Shown here: in pieces, positions 23,683 to 32,546 of the stretch
How positions within the stretch are numbered: position 1 is the first letter of the stretch
Layout: each line of letters begins with the position of its first letter
Assembly: GCA_023664385.1 (NCBI GenBank)
Contig: JAMPFU010000001.1
Coordinates: forward strand, 21,954 to 85,953
Reading direction: 5' to 3'
Length of the DNA: 64,000 nucleotides
From: Clostridium sp.
GTDB taxonomy: Bacteria; Bacillota; Clostridia; Lachnospirales; Lachnospiraceae
Position numbers and translations under genes: made by a program
Notes under the pieces: model-generated
What the model saw: the letters and a program-made list of their open reading frames with translations, nothing else
Told to the model about the DNA's origin: nothing
Database searches by the model: none

Positions 23683-25488
23683 CTACTCAAACAGCTTTAT
23701 ATACTCCACCAGCAAATTACTGTACCTGCTTTCATAAATACACTTCCTTGCCAGCTCAATATCATCCGTAATAATGTTATCCACATTAAGCTCTGCCATT
23801 TTCGTAATGCTTTCCTTTGTATTGACCGTCCACACATAAAGCTGCTTTCCCTCCCTGTGGACGCTGGAAATAAGACTCGGCGTGGCATTCGTTGCCTCCA
23901 CGCTAAAATGATCTGCCGCCTCAAGCTTATTTATGTCCCCGTAGGCAAGGCTCATAACGTAAACGGTCGTGATTGCGCTGTCATATTCCTTCACGTTTTC
24001 CAGCACCTCGTAAACCTGTGACGTAATGACGCAGTTTTCTTCAATGCCCGCAGCCTTCACCACGTCTACCACGCATTTTTCAAAATCGGTTTCATGTCCT
24101 GTGGGCTTTAGCTCTATATTAAGCTTTATGTTATTTTCCTCGGCAAACGCTACAACCTGTGAGAGGAGCGGGATTTTTTCTCCTGCAAATGCACTGTCAA
24201 AAAAGCTTCCTGCATCTAATTTTGATATTTCCTCATAGGTAAGCTCCCATGTATTTGCATCAACGCCTGTCGTCCTCTTAAAATTTGTATCGTGCATGAC
24301 TATAATCTGTCCATCCTTGCTTTGCTGGACGTCAAGCTCTATCCAGTCAGCGCCCATCTCCTTTGCACCCTCAAATGCCGCCATCGTATTTTCAGGATAA
24401 AATGCAGAGGCGCCCCTGTGTGCCGTAACCTCCATTGTGCGTACATACTCAATATTTGGATTTAATTTTCCCGAGCATAAGAAAAATCCAAGCGTAAGCC
24501 CAAGGACAACAACAACGCAGCCCAAAATAACATTGCAGAAATGTATAAAACGCATACGGTTTTCGCTTACATTATATTCAGGGGCAGCGCTGTGAATTAT
24601 GTATTCTCCTGCCGTCTCCTTATGCCGATAATACAGAACGCTGATACAGCCATAGCTGATAGGTATGGAAAGCCCTGCAAAAATACAAAAGGAAAAAATA
24701 ATTATCATCCATATGGCAGTAGTGCCAAACCACTTCAGTATAAATGCGCCTGAAAATATTTTGCCAACAAATGATGCAATTATGATTGAAATACAGACAA
24801 ACAAAATATATGTAACAACAAAAACAAGCTGTGTGAGCAGCATAGATAAGAAATCTCTGAATCTTCTCTTTTTGATAAGGCTGCCGCTCTTTCTTCTTGC
24901 CTCCTTAAAGCTGCACCCCTCAAGTGTAAAATAGTGGAAGGCGTACATCCACCGCATCATAAGAATTGTTATTACAAGCATTGCCAAAGCAAACAACACT
25001 GACAATGCCGCATTTTTTTCTATATGGTTCATAATAAACTCAGGGATTGATATAGTTGACAAAAGCCCCGACGCCATTCCGATATTTGCAAGCGGCATAA
25101 ACAAAAGCACCACAATGACAAGCATAAAATTTTTAGGCTTCCATGCCCGAAATGCATTTTTTACGGAAAACTTAACAACCTGTTGAAGATGCACCTTATT
25201 TTCCCGTGCCGATTGGTCAAGAATAAATATAACAGCGCTTATATCAATCATTGCGCCTACCGTTGCAACAACAAACACAAGCAAAAGTGCAAGAATTGTA
25301 AAGGGATTTAGGAGAAAGCTGCCTATATTTTCAAGAGTAAGGTAATAGTAGCCTCTTGCCCGCATGATAAGGTCAAAAAGACCCCATATAAGCGGTACAA
25401 AAATAATCGCAGAGGCAAGCTTATAAATAAGCTCAAAGCCTACAAGTGTTTTCCAGTTACAAGCAATTAATTTTCTAATTTCCTTCAT
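23683..25488 (-). CDS. Membrane glycerophosphodiester phosphodiesterase
   Basis: 601 aa. Residues 1-340 form a membrane domain with about eight helices (the glycerophosphoryl diester phosphodiesterase membrane-domain type). Residues about 355-590 form a GDPD TIM barrel outside the membrane. Catalytic landmarks are VTAHRGASAFYPENT, DWIELDVQQSKDGQIIVMHD and LNIELKP. It cleaves glycerophosphodiesters to glycerol-3-phosphate and an alcohol, possibly also lipoteichoic-acid-type polymers. Single gene converging on the toxin unit. Confidence 0.93.
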   Translation of the reverse strand: MKEIRKLIACNWKTLVGFELIYKLASAIIFVPLIWGLFDLIMRARGYYYLTLENIGSFLLNPFTILALLLVFVVATVGAMIDISAVIFILDQSARENKVHLQQVVKFSVKNAFRAWKPKNFMLVIVVLLFMPLANIGMASGLLSTISIPEFIMNHIEKNAALSVLFALAMLVITILMMRWMYAFHYFTLEGCSFKEARRKSGSLIKKRRFRDFLSMLLTQLVFVVTYILFVCISIIIASFVGKIFSGAFILKWFGTTAIWMIIIFSFCIFAGLSIPISYGCISVLYYRHKETAGEYIIHSAAPEYNVSENRMRFIHFCNVILGCVVVVLGLTLGFFLCSGKLNPNIEYVRTMEVTAHRGASAFYPENTMAAFEGAKEMGADWIELDVQQSKDGQIIVMHDTNFKRTTGVDANTWELTYEEISKLDAGSFFDSAFAGEKIPLLSQVVAFAEENNIKLNIELKPTGHETDFEKCVVDVVKAAGIEENCVITSQVYEVLENVKEYDSAITTVYVMSLAYGDINKLEAADHFSVEATNATPSLISSVHREGKQLYVWTVNTKESITKMAELNVDNIITDDIELARKCIYESRYSNLLVEYIKLFE

Positions 25489-25577
25489 ACCTCAATTCCC
25501 CATCTGAAAATTTTTCTAATGTCTTGTTGCTTAACGGCAATATCAATATGACCTGAATATAAAAATCCAATATTTAT

Positions 25578-25937
25578 TTAAAAATCACAATCCTCATTTA
25601 CAATAACCGATTTTATCCCCGATACCTTATTAAGCGCCTTTAAAATACCCTTTATTGCAGTGTCCTCATTATCAGGGTCTGCGCCTCCCAAATCAAGATA
25701 AATAGTTACCTTGTCATCTTCATTTGATACGTCAAAATATCCCAAGTCTTCTTCCTCATCAAAGGAATTGAAAAAATCTGATACCGCCTTATCAACTTCC
25801 GCAAATTTTTCATCCGTAACACCATCTAAAAAATAAACACTGTAATTAAAGTTCTCGCCATCTGCACCAGCCATATGCACCTCAAAATAAAGCCCTAGCT
25901 TGTCAAACCCCATTATGTCATCAAATTCGTATTCCAT
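25578..25937 (-). CDS. Hypothetical acidic protein, 119 aa
   Basis: Strongly acidic soluble protein (many Asp/Glu, ends VIVNEDCDF), with alternating beta/alpha segments LYFEVHMAG, FNYSVYFLDG, KVTIYLDLGGAD and GILKALNKVSGIKSVIV. This looks like a ferredoxin-like or double-psi small domain, but no family is recognised. GAAGGGAG precedes the ATG. Lies alone between GDPD and MATE genes. Confidence 0.65.
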   Translation of the reverse strand: MEYEFDDIMGFDKLGLYFEVHMAGADGENFNYSVYFLDGVTDEKFAEVDKAVSDFFNSFDEEEDLGYFDVSNEDDKVTIYLDLGGADPDNEDTAIKGILKALNKVSGIKSVIVNEDCDF

Positions 25938-26035
25938 ATTTAACTCCCTTCAAATCTAAGATAATTAGGTAATATCAAAAGATACCTTTTGGGGCATATT
26001 ATACAACAAAGTATACTATAAAAGCAATTAAAATA

Positions 26036-27319
26036 CTAAATGCTTCGCCTGACTGCCATTGAAATCATAAATGTAGTAAGCTCTGCCGCCGGAAATGCAA
26101 GCCATACCCCGTATATGCCCATAAATTTTGAGAGCACAACCGCAAAAAACACAATTGCAACGATTCCTCTCATCAAAGAGATAATAAAACACTCCTTCGC
26201 ACTGCCTATCGCCCCAAAAAATCCTGCTCTTACAATATTTGCGGCTGCAATTAAAAATCCAAGACTGTAAAGTCTGAGTCCCGCTGCTGCATAACCTGCC
26301 ATTTGCGCTGACCCTTCACTGTTAAATACAGCTACAATGCCATCTGCAAATATCCAGCAGACAAAGACAAGCAGGGCTGATATTATCATTCCAATCTGTA
26401 AGGAATGTCTGCAAATTCTTTTCTTTGCGTCCTCATCGCCTGCGCCGCCCGCCTCGCTTGCCATAGGCTGTAACCCTTGTGAAATTCCATTAAAAACAGC
26501 GATGCCGACAATTGAAATATTCGCCACAACACCATATGCGGCAACGCCTATATTCCCAGCAATTTTTAGCAGCACAAAATTAAATGTAAGCGTTGTCACT
26601 CCTCCTGAAATCTCACCCACAAAGGCTGATATGCCAAGCTGACATGCCAAAATAAGCTTTTGGGCTGAGGGTAATTTTTTCACAAGCCGTATTGTATTTT
26701 TCTCTGAGCAATAATGAAGCAAACACACTGCCATGCTGACAATCGGGGAAATTCCTGTTGCCAGGGCAGCCCCCGATATTCCCATGTTCATTGGAAACAT
26801 GAAAATATAATCAAAAATGATATTAAATATGCTGCTTGACAGCGTAGCCGCCATGGCAATACCCGGATTGTTATCATTTCTCACGAAAGCCGTCATTGTA
26901 TAATTCAACATAAATGCAGGCGCAAACAAAAGCGCAATTCTCATATATGAAATGCCAGTTTTCAATATATTGTCATCAGCACCCATAAGCCTTAGCACAT
27001 TTCCCGGTGCAAATATGCCGATTGCCACAAAAAACAGACTGAGCAGCAATGTACATACAAAGGAATTGGAAAAATACACATCATAGTCCTCTTTTCCAAG
27101 GGATTTATCGAGACTGTATCTGGTGGCAGAGCCAATCCCAATCATAGATCCGACGGCATACATAATTGCATAGACGGGAAGCGCCATATTTAATGCAGTA
27201 ATTCCATCTGCCCCTGCCGCAACGGAAATAAAAAATGTGTCCGCCAAAACATATAAAGAAATGCCAAGCATTGCAAATACACTTGGAACTATAAATTTTC
27301 TCAGCTTCTTTTCTATCAT
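26036..27319 (-). CDS. MATE family efflux transporter
   Basis: 427 aa from the ATG at 27319 (TTTGGAG just upstream, and it aligns with usual MATE starts MIEKKLRKFIVPSV); a frame up to 27367 would run into the leader hairpin. About 12 membrane helices with MATE landmarks ADTFFISVAAG, NDNNPGIAMAATLSSSIFNIIFDYIFMF and GISGAALATGISP. Exports drugs, metabolites or dyes by Na+ or H+ antiport. Has its own promoter and a structured leader of about 160 bases. Confidence 0.9.
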   Translation of the reverse strand: MIEKKLRKFIVPSVFAMLGISLYVLADTFFISVAAGADGITALNMALPVYAIMYAVGSMIGIGSATRYSLDKSLGKEDYDVYFSNSFVCTLLLSLFFVAIGIFAPGNVLRLMGADDNILKTGISYMRIALLFAPAFMLNYTMTAFVRNDNNPGIAMAATLSSSIFNIIFDYIFMFPMNMGISGAALATGISPIVSMAVCLLHYCSEKNTIRLVKKLPSAQKLILACQLGISAFVGEISGGVTTLTFNFVLLKIAGNIGVAAYGVVANISIVGIAVFNGISQGLQPMASEAGGAGDEDAKKRICRHSLQIGMIISALLVFVCWIFADGIVAVFNSEGSAQMAGYAAAGLRLYSLGFLIAAANIVRAGFFGAIGSAKECFIISLMRGIVAIVFFAVVLSKFMGIYGVWLAFPAAELTTFMISMAVRRSI

Positions 27320-27349
27320 TTCTCCAAAATCCTTTCTGCATGAAAGAAA

Positions 27350-27460
27350 ATGCATCCGCATATACATCTTCTAAGACCTAACGATGTATAAACGAATGCA
27401 TCTGCACTCACTACCCGGTGGCAGTCCATATAAAGCTGTTATTTATTCCTTTTTAACAGC
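27350..27460 (-). promoter_or_regulatory. Structured leader with attenuator-like hairpin before the MATE gene
   Basis: Within the predicted transcript from about 27481, hairpin A pairs 27435-27441 with 27454-27460 (GCTGTTA/TAACAGC). Hairpin B pairs 27350-27368 with 27383-27401 (16 of 19 bases) and is followed on the minus strand by TTTTCTTTC. The text GTTAGGT-N-TTAGAA occurs twice, at 27369-27382 (in the loop of B) and about 27471-27484. Layout suggests transcription attenuation or a riboswitch; class not recognised. Confidence 0.5.
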
Positions 27461-27487
27461 AGTCTGCGTTTCTAAAACCTAACCATA

Positions 27488-27516
27488 ATATTAACATTGC
27501 CGAAAGCTTTTATCAA
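27488..27516 (-). promoter_or_regulatory. Promoter of the MATE gene leader
   Basis: TTGATA (27511-27516), 17 bases, TAATAT (27488-27493) on the minus strand, starting right after the DUF2798 stop. Confidence 0.6.
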
Positions 27517-27525
27517 TTACTTTTT

Positions 27526-28221
27526 TCAATTTCTTCCGCTAATTTCTTCCGCTAAGAGCTTACGCTGTCTTCTTTCGTGGGCAAGCCCCTCCTGAATTAC
27601 CTCCATCCGCTTAAATATGTCTGCAATAACATCTGCTTCATCCTCTGCACGTTCCTCGTCACCCTTTGCCATTCTCGCCTTAATATCCTTGGCAAATATG
27701 GTCTTAAATATGACACGTACCGCAGGCTGGATAAAAAAGAGCTGCGTAAAGAATGCAAATGGGAAATTGTAGCATACAAGCTTAAGCCATGTTGCAAGCA
27801 GGCCTATTATGGAAAATCCCGCATAGTACGGATAATACAAAAATGCGGCAATAAGGCTCATTGCAGGGCACATAAGACCGACCGTAGCACATATGATTGC
27901 ACTCTCAAAAATCATAGGGTGATTTTTTCTCGGGTCAAATATTCTTGAAGCAAGCTTAAAGGATAATGGACTTCCCATGATTACCTCAAGTATGTAGGCA
28001 AGGCAGAATTCAGTTAAAACTACCGACCAAACCGGAACAAAGCTTCCAAGCATATAGACGCCGCCCTGGCTGTTGATTGCCCTGATTACAGACGTTTCAT
28101 TATTTACGGACATAAGCGTTGCCCCATTTACAATATAAAGACTGTAAAACACATAGGCATGCACCGTAATCACAACTGTAATAAGTGCAAAAATCATTCT
28201 TTGAAATTGGTTTCTTGGCAT
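27526..28221 (-). CDS. DUF2798 membrane protein
   Basis: 231 aa from the ATG at 28221, preceded by GAGGAGA; the longer frame to 28305 runs through the upstream terminator hairpin and is rejected. Starts MPRNQFQRMIFALITVVITV, the DUF2798 signature, and has four to five helices arranged as two repeats (second beginning RKNHPMIFESAIICATVGL). The C-terminus is a charged helical tail with MAKGDEERAEDEADVIAD. Role unknown in the family. Confidence 0.85.
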   Translation of the reverse strand: MPRNQFQRMIFALITVVITVHAYVFYSLYIVNGATLMSVNNETSVIRAINSQGGVYMLGSFVPVWSVVLTEFCLAYILEVIMGSPLSFKLASRIFDPRKNHPMIFESAIICATVGLMCPAMSLIAAFLYYPYYAGFSIIGLLATWLKLVCYNFPFAFFTQLFFIQPAVRVIFKTIFAKDIKARMAKGDEERAEDEADVIADIFKRMEVIQEGLAHERRQRKLLAEEISGRN

Positions 28222-28243
28222 AATATTCTCCTCTCTTTCCCAA

Positions 28244-28314
28244 CAAAAAACACACGCCACACCAAGTAACCATGTACCGTAATCAGATTTACATGCCCTT
28301 GGCAAAACGTGTGT
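28244..28314 (-). terminator. Compound hairpin with T run between the kinase and DUF2798 genes
   Basis: On the minus strand ACACACG/CGTGTGT (28308-28314, 28250-28256), CCAAG/CTTGG and CATGTA/TACATG pair in nested order and are followed by TTTTTT (28244-28249). The T run ends only 22 bases before the DUF2798 ATG. It either ends the kinase operon or acts as an attenuator for DUF2798. Confidence 0.75.
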
Positions 28315-28369
28315 CGTTAGTTAATTTATTTCATACCGCAGGATATTTTATCATCTTACCCTAAAAATT

Positions 28370-29296
28370 TCAAAGCGAAATTTTAAAAAGCATGTGTATA
28401 CTCAGCCTGCCCCCTGTCTCCTCGGCAAAAACTATCGCTCCCTGCTTTTCGGCGAGAAGCCGCACAATATAAAGTCCAAGCCCTGCCCCCTGACCTGTTC
28501 TCGCCCTGCTTCCCCTATAGGTTCTGTCAAATAAATGCGTCACGTCAATGCTGGCGTCCTCTGAAAGCTTATTTGAAAATGATATGTCGCAAAGCATCTT
28601 GTTGTCCTTTTCCTTTAATTCCATTGCAATAACAAACTCCTGCTCTGCATACTTTAAAACATTTCCAAGAAGATTTCCAAGCATGCGGGTAAGCATTTGT
28701 TCATCTGCCAAAAGCATCACGCTTTTTTCAGGCAGCCTTATATCAGGCTCTAAATTGTGTTCACGGATGACGGCTTCATGGTCTGCAATAAACTGCATAA
28801 TAATGTTTGTTCCGTTTACCTCCTTCATCTGCATGACTTGACCGTCGCTTTCCAAAAGGGACATTTCAAAAAAATCATCCACCATGCATTTGAGCATGTC
28901 AGCCTTATCCATGCATGTATTAATATAATTTCTGTCCTTTTCCGTAAGGGTATCATTTTCCAAAAGGAGCTGCAAATTTCCCTTTATAACCGTAAGCGGC
29001 GTCCTAAGATCATGGGCGATATCCGATACGGACTGCTTCAGCCTCGTTTCAGACCGTTCAGCCTCAAGCTTGAGCTTTTTTTGATAGTCAAGATTGTCAT
29101 TTATCTGTGAGGACAGCTCTGTCAAATCCCTGTCGAAAAGGCTTACTGTAAGCTGCCTGTTATACGACATGGCTTTTGTCTCCCCAAGCTCTCTTTTTAT
29201 ATTTTTCATCTCACCCTTTAAATGAATCAGGTATATGACAAGAAAAACGCAAAGAAGGAACAGCAGTATGCATAAGAAAAACCAAAGCCTCACCAT
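28370..29296 (-). CDS. Sensor histidine kinase
   Basis: 308 aa from the ATG at 29296 (GAAGGAGGAATA upstream), overlapping the regulator's stop as TAATG. One N-terminal membrane helix with almost no external domain, a coiled-coil linker, DHp box SDIAHDLRTPLTVIKGNLQ (phospho-His), N-box LLGNVLKYA, and G-boxes RTGQGAGLGLYIVRLL. Small intramembrane-type kinases like this often watch the envelope or a partner transporter. Confidence 0.9.
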   Translation of the reverse strand: MVRLWFFLCILLFLLCVFLVIYLIHLKGEMKNIKRELGETKAMSYNRQLTVSLFDRDLTELSSQINDNLDYQKKLKLEAERSETRLKQSVSDIAHDLRTPLTVIKGNLQLLLENDTLTEKDRNYINTCMDKADMLKCMVDDFFEMSLLESDGQVMQMKEVNGTNIIMQFIADHEAVIREHNLEPDIRLPEKSVMLLADEQMLTRMLGNLLGNVLKYAEQEFVIAMELKEKDNKMLCDISFSNKLSEDASIDVTHLFDRTYRGSRARTGQGAGLGLYIVRLLAEKQGAIVFAEETGGRLSIHMLFKISL

Positions 29297-29997
29297 TATT
29301 CCTCCTTCATACGGTACCCGATTCCCCATACCGTTTCAATATAATCATGCCCCGTTGCCTTTTTAAGCTTGCCTCTTAAATTGCTCACATGGACATTGAT
29401 TGTATTATCCTCATAATAATATACGTCATTCCAAACCGACTCATAAAGATTAGCCTTTGTAAATGTTTTCGTTGGCTGCTCCATAAGAAGCCTCAAAATA
29501 TGAAGCTCCTTCGATGTAAGGCTTATGTTTTTACCCTGATATTCCACACGGTTTTCCTCAATAAAAAATATAAGCCTGCCTACGGAAACAGACCGTCCGC
29601 TGCCATTTTCACTGTTCTTTACGTCCCTTGCCACACTTCTTCTCAGCACGACCTCTATACGCACAAGCACCTCATTTAAGTCAAAGGGCTTGAGAATATA
29701 ATCATCTGCTCCCATTCTAAGCACCTCAAGCCTTGTATCCATGCCCGACTTTGCCGAAAGGCATATGACAGGCGTGTCTGCACGCTCCCTAAGCTCCTTG
29801 ATAAGGCTGTCTCCACTCTTGTAGGGAAGCATCAAATCCATAAGGATAATGTCATATTCATGATTCTTTATAAAATCGGACGCCTGCCGTCCGTCATATG
29901 CACACATAACCTCATACCCATGCTCCGTAAGAAACTCAGTCAGCATCATGCTTATATCCCTGTTGTCCTCCACAATAAGCAGCTTCTTTTTATCCAT
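29296..29997 (-). CDS. OmpR-family response regulator
   Basis: 233 aa. Receiver domain with VEDNRD acidic pair, phospho-Asp in IILMDLMLPYKSG, and Lys in YILKPFD. C-terminal winged helix with LTSKELHILRLLMEQPTKTFTKANLYESVW and VHVSNLRGKL. Forms a pair with the kinase downstream and follows the DUF4173-type membrane gene with 17 bp between, so probably one operon with the membrane/XRE genes upstream. Confidence 0.92.
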   Translation of the reverse strand: MDKKKLLIVEDNRDISMMLTEFLTEHGYEVMCAYDGRQASDFIKNHEYDIILMDLMLPYKSGDSLIKELRERADTPVICLSAKSGMDTRLEVLRMGADDYILKPFDLNEVLVRIEVVLRRSVARDVKNSENGSGRSVSVGRLIFFIEENRVEYQGKNISLTSKELHILRLLMEQPTKTFTKANLYESVWNDVYYYEDNTINVHVSNLRGKLKKATGHDYIETVWGIGYRMKEE

Positions 29998-30014
29998 AAA
30001 AATTAACCTTTCTG

Positions 30015-31574
30015 CTAATCATACCTTTCTGCATATACATGTGCCCTGTATCTTGATAGGTTAAATGACCTTACGCCGTCAAATATGCCATACTCATGAG
30101 AAACATCATGGAAATACGAACGGAAATACGTATCATATTGTGTATGCTCTGAGGCTTCGCTTTCATATACCTCCTCTGCAAAGGCATACATTGCAGGGGC
30201 AGCATCACAGGACATATTATTTACTAAATATTGTAAATCAAAATCATAGGACTGTACAGTATGAATATTGATTCTGGATATATTATATTTTGCAATCATA
30301 TAATCCGGGTGCGCAAAGGATAAGGTTATATACAATACCGAAGTAACTGCGATAAAATATCTCATAAGCTTAAAATCAGGCTTATAAATGCTTACAATTA
30401 CCCCTGTAAGCAAAGCAGCAATCAAAAGCAGCATAAAAAGCGCAAGCACACGAAGATATGTAAGTCTGTGGTATGCTATAATATACATAAAAAGCCTGCT
30501 TGCCGAGGAAGCAATCATAATATAAGTACAGCCGCACATGATTGTAAGAACAATTTTAAGTGTCTGATGCTTTGCAAATATGGTATTGCATACAAATACA
30601 AGGAAGAGATTTAGGGCAGCAACAAAAAGAATCTGATTAAAGCCCTCCCTTGCATACGAAGAATAGGAATACCCTTCAGGCAGCATGCGCTCTCTCATAA
30701 AAAGACTTAAAATCTGAATGCCGGAAAACAAAAGGTACACTGTGGTAAGTACGCTGCAAAAGGTAATTCCAATTACGGAATTGAGTTTTTTATCAGGCAG
30801 CTCATATTGTGCGACGCGACGAACAGACAGCCTGCTCATAAGCCCGTAAACAAGCAGCAGCACACAGACTATAAGAATAATACAACCGATAAAATCCCAC
30901 GTTATGCTCGTATTATCAAAAACCTTGCCAAAAAAATTGAAAAAAGAATAGTCTATCACTTTGTCGAAAATCACATCTGCGTATGCTAAATTCAGCACTA
31001 CAACGAGAAACACCGGTATTACACATACAATTCCAATGGCGACATACTTCACATTTTTGTTTATTTTTATTGTATGATTGCCAGCCTCCCTATATCTTTT
31101 CCCGTCATAGAAAAACATATGAAACTGAACCAAAGGCACAAGTATAGCTTCAAGCATTGCCAATAAATATTTTACTACACTCCAGCCCGCCTCATCACAG
31201 AAAAATCTGATAAGCGCCGCCATTGTGAGCAGCATAATTCCACAATAGTTACAGACAATAAGAAACATATCCGATGTCATAAATACGGAAATTCCAAGTA
31301 AGATGATACCTGCAAAATACGGTATCAGCCTTTTTGTCTTTTCCTTCCCTAATGTTATATCCTCAGAAAGCCTTGGCAGAACAAACCACAGATATACAAC
31401 CGTAGCAATTGTAAATACAGGCGTCATAATACCGGTCAGGTTTTTATAAAGACAGATACCATAAACAATGGCATATATAATTGTAGGCAACCCAAGCACT
31501 TTAAATCGTAAAGCAGATTTTTCACTTTCTGTTTCATCATCCTTTATTTCATAAAAAATCATATTATCATCCAT
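30015..31574 (-). CDS. DUF4173/DUF4153-like polytopic membrane protein
   Basis: 519 aa from the ATG at 31574 (GGAGGGC upstream), overlapping the XRE gene end by 8 bases. About 12 membrane helices, a conserved soluble C-terminal segment around YNISRINIHTVQSYDFDLQYLVNNMSCDAAPAM, and the ending GVRSFNLSRYRA. This pattern matches the DUF4173/4153 group found with XRE regulators in Firmicutes. The function of the group is not known. Confidence 0.75.
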   Translation of the reverse strand: MDDNMIFYEIKDDETESEKSALRFKVLGLPTIIYAIVYGICLYKNLTGIMTPVFTIATVVYLWFVLPRLSEDITLGKEKTKRLIPYFAGIILLGISVFMTSDMFLIVCNYCGIMLLTMAALIRFFCDEAGWSVVKYLLAMLEAILVPLVQFHMFFYDGKRYREAGNHTIKINKNVKYVAIGIVCVIPVFLVVVLNLAYADVIFDKVIDYSFFNFFGKVFDNTSITWDFIGCIILIVCVLLLVYGLMSRLSVRRVAQYELPDKKLNSVIGITFCSVLTTVYLLFSGIQILSLFMRERMLPEGYSYSSYAREGFNQILFVAALNLFLVFVCNTIFAKHQTLKIVLTIMCGCTYIMIASSASRLFMYIIAYHRLTYLRVLALFMLLLIAALLTGVIVSIYKPDFKLMRYFIAVTSVLYITLSFAHPDYMIAKYNISRINIHTVQSYDFDLQYLVNNMSCDAAPAMYAFAEEVYESEASEHTQYDTYFRSYFHDVSHEYGIFDGVRSFNLSRYRAHVYAERYD

Positions 31575-31797
31575 TTTCTTCGCCCTCCTCTTTGTCAGGT
31601 ACATACGTTATAATATCGCCAGGCTGACAGTCCAGTGCCCTGCATATAGCCTCAAGGGTTGAAAATCTGACAGCCTTTGCCTTGTTATTTTTTAATATGG
31701 ATAAATTGGCAAGCGTTATGTCAACTTCTTTTGCAAGCTCAGACAAGCTTTTTTTCCTTTGTGCCATAACAACATCAAGATTAATTATTATCGCCAT
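31567..31797 (-). CDS. XRE-family regulator (YozG-like)
   Basis: 76 aa single HTH domain: MAIIINLDVVMAQRKKSLSE, TLANLSILKNNKAKAVRFSTLEAICRALDCQPGDII. This is the small regulator type that accompanies DUF2975 membrane proteins. GGGAGG precedes the ATG. It is 12 bp after the DUF2975 stop and overlaps the next gene, so the three are one unit. Confidence 0.9.
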   Translation of the reverse strand: MAIIINLDVVMAQRKKSLSELAKEVDITLANLSILKNNKAKAVRFSTLEAICRALDCQPGDIITYVPDKEEGEENG

Positions 31798-31809
31798 TTG
31801 CGCGCCTCC

Positions 31810-32259
31810 CTATATTGTAAAGTCGTTTTCCTGCTTATATTCCACAGCCCTTGCAAAGACAATGGCTAACACTCTGGAAAAAAGCCCTGCTACAAGAAAT
31901 ACAATCACGATAATAAATACGGCAGGCGTAAAATAAAGAGGACATCTTAAAAGTGATACAAGCATAATAGCAAAGCTGTATAAGCCCATACGATTCAGGC
32001 TTTTTACATTTTCCTCCACAAAGCAGTCATCCCGAAGCACAGTGTCAAAAATGCATCTAAGCTCCCTTAAAATAAGCACTGCGAAAACCCCCGAGATAAA
32101 AAAGATAATGAGAAGCTGCGTATAATACGTTTCAAAAAAATCATTGTATTTTCCATAAAACTTAAAGCTTACCGGAAGCGTCAAGGTAACAATGATACCT
32201 CCAAAAAACATAATATCAAGCAGAAGCTTTGTTACCCTTGTAATTTTACTGTCCTTCAT
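31810..32259 (-). CDS. DUF2975 membrane protein
   Basis: 149 aa with four helices. TLPVSFKFYGKYNDFF after helix 1 and the LRCIFDTVLRDDCFVEENVKSLNRMG loop between helices 2 and 3 are the DUF2975 signature (quoted as a locator, residues about 68-93). Paired with an XRE gene as in many Firmicutes. AAAGGAGGATATT precedes the ATG. Confidence 0.88.
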   Translation of the reverse strand: MKDSKITRVTKLLLDIMFFGGIIVTLTLPVSFKFYGKYNDFFETYYTQLLIIFFISGVFAVLILRELRCIFDTVLRDDCFVEENVKSLNRMGLYSFAIMLVSLLRCPLYFTPAVFIIVIVFLVAGLFSRVLAIVFARAVEYKQENDFTI

Positions 32260-32404
32260 AATATCCTCCTTTCAAATCCTGCATTTTAATTCAACCTATT
32301 AGATATATCTGAAAGGATAATACTACCAATTACATTGAATGTCAATATATTTTTATTGTTTTTCGATAAATTTTTATTGATAAAGATAAATTTGAATTTT
32401 TAAA

Positions 32405-32443
32405 CCTGCCAAAAAAGAACGGTTGGAGAACTTTCTTATAAAA
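32405..32443 (+). repeat. Fragment of the triple-hairpin element (3' end)
   Basis: CCTGCC, then GGAGAACTTTCTTATAAA matches the last 40 bases of the element at 10533-10648; the left arm of the third hairpin is degraded. Lies in the 32260-32546 gap. Confidence 0.5.
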
Positions 32444-32456
32444 CCAAAAAGAAAGA

Positions 32457-32515
32457 GGCTGTCGCAGATAGACAACTATGTGCCTTAAAGCCTTACTGCG
32501 ACAGCCCCTTTTTAT
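32457..32515. terminator. Bidirectional terminator
   Basis: An 11-bp perfect stem GGCTGTCGCAG/CTGCGACAGCC (32457-32467, 32496-32506) is followed by CCCTTTTT on plus and a T-rich tract on minus. Ends the HD-GYP gene at 32547. Confidence 0.88.
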
Positions 32516-32546
32516 TTGATAAGAAAATTATTCATTTATGTATCTT

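Noticed and set aside
28222..28305. N-terminal extension of the DUF2798 protein
   Set aside because: It would be translated from the terminator hairpin and precedes a good ribosome site for the ATG at 28221.
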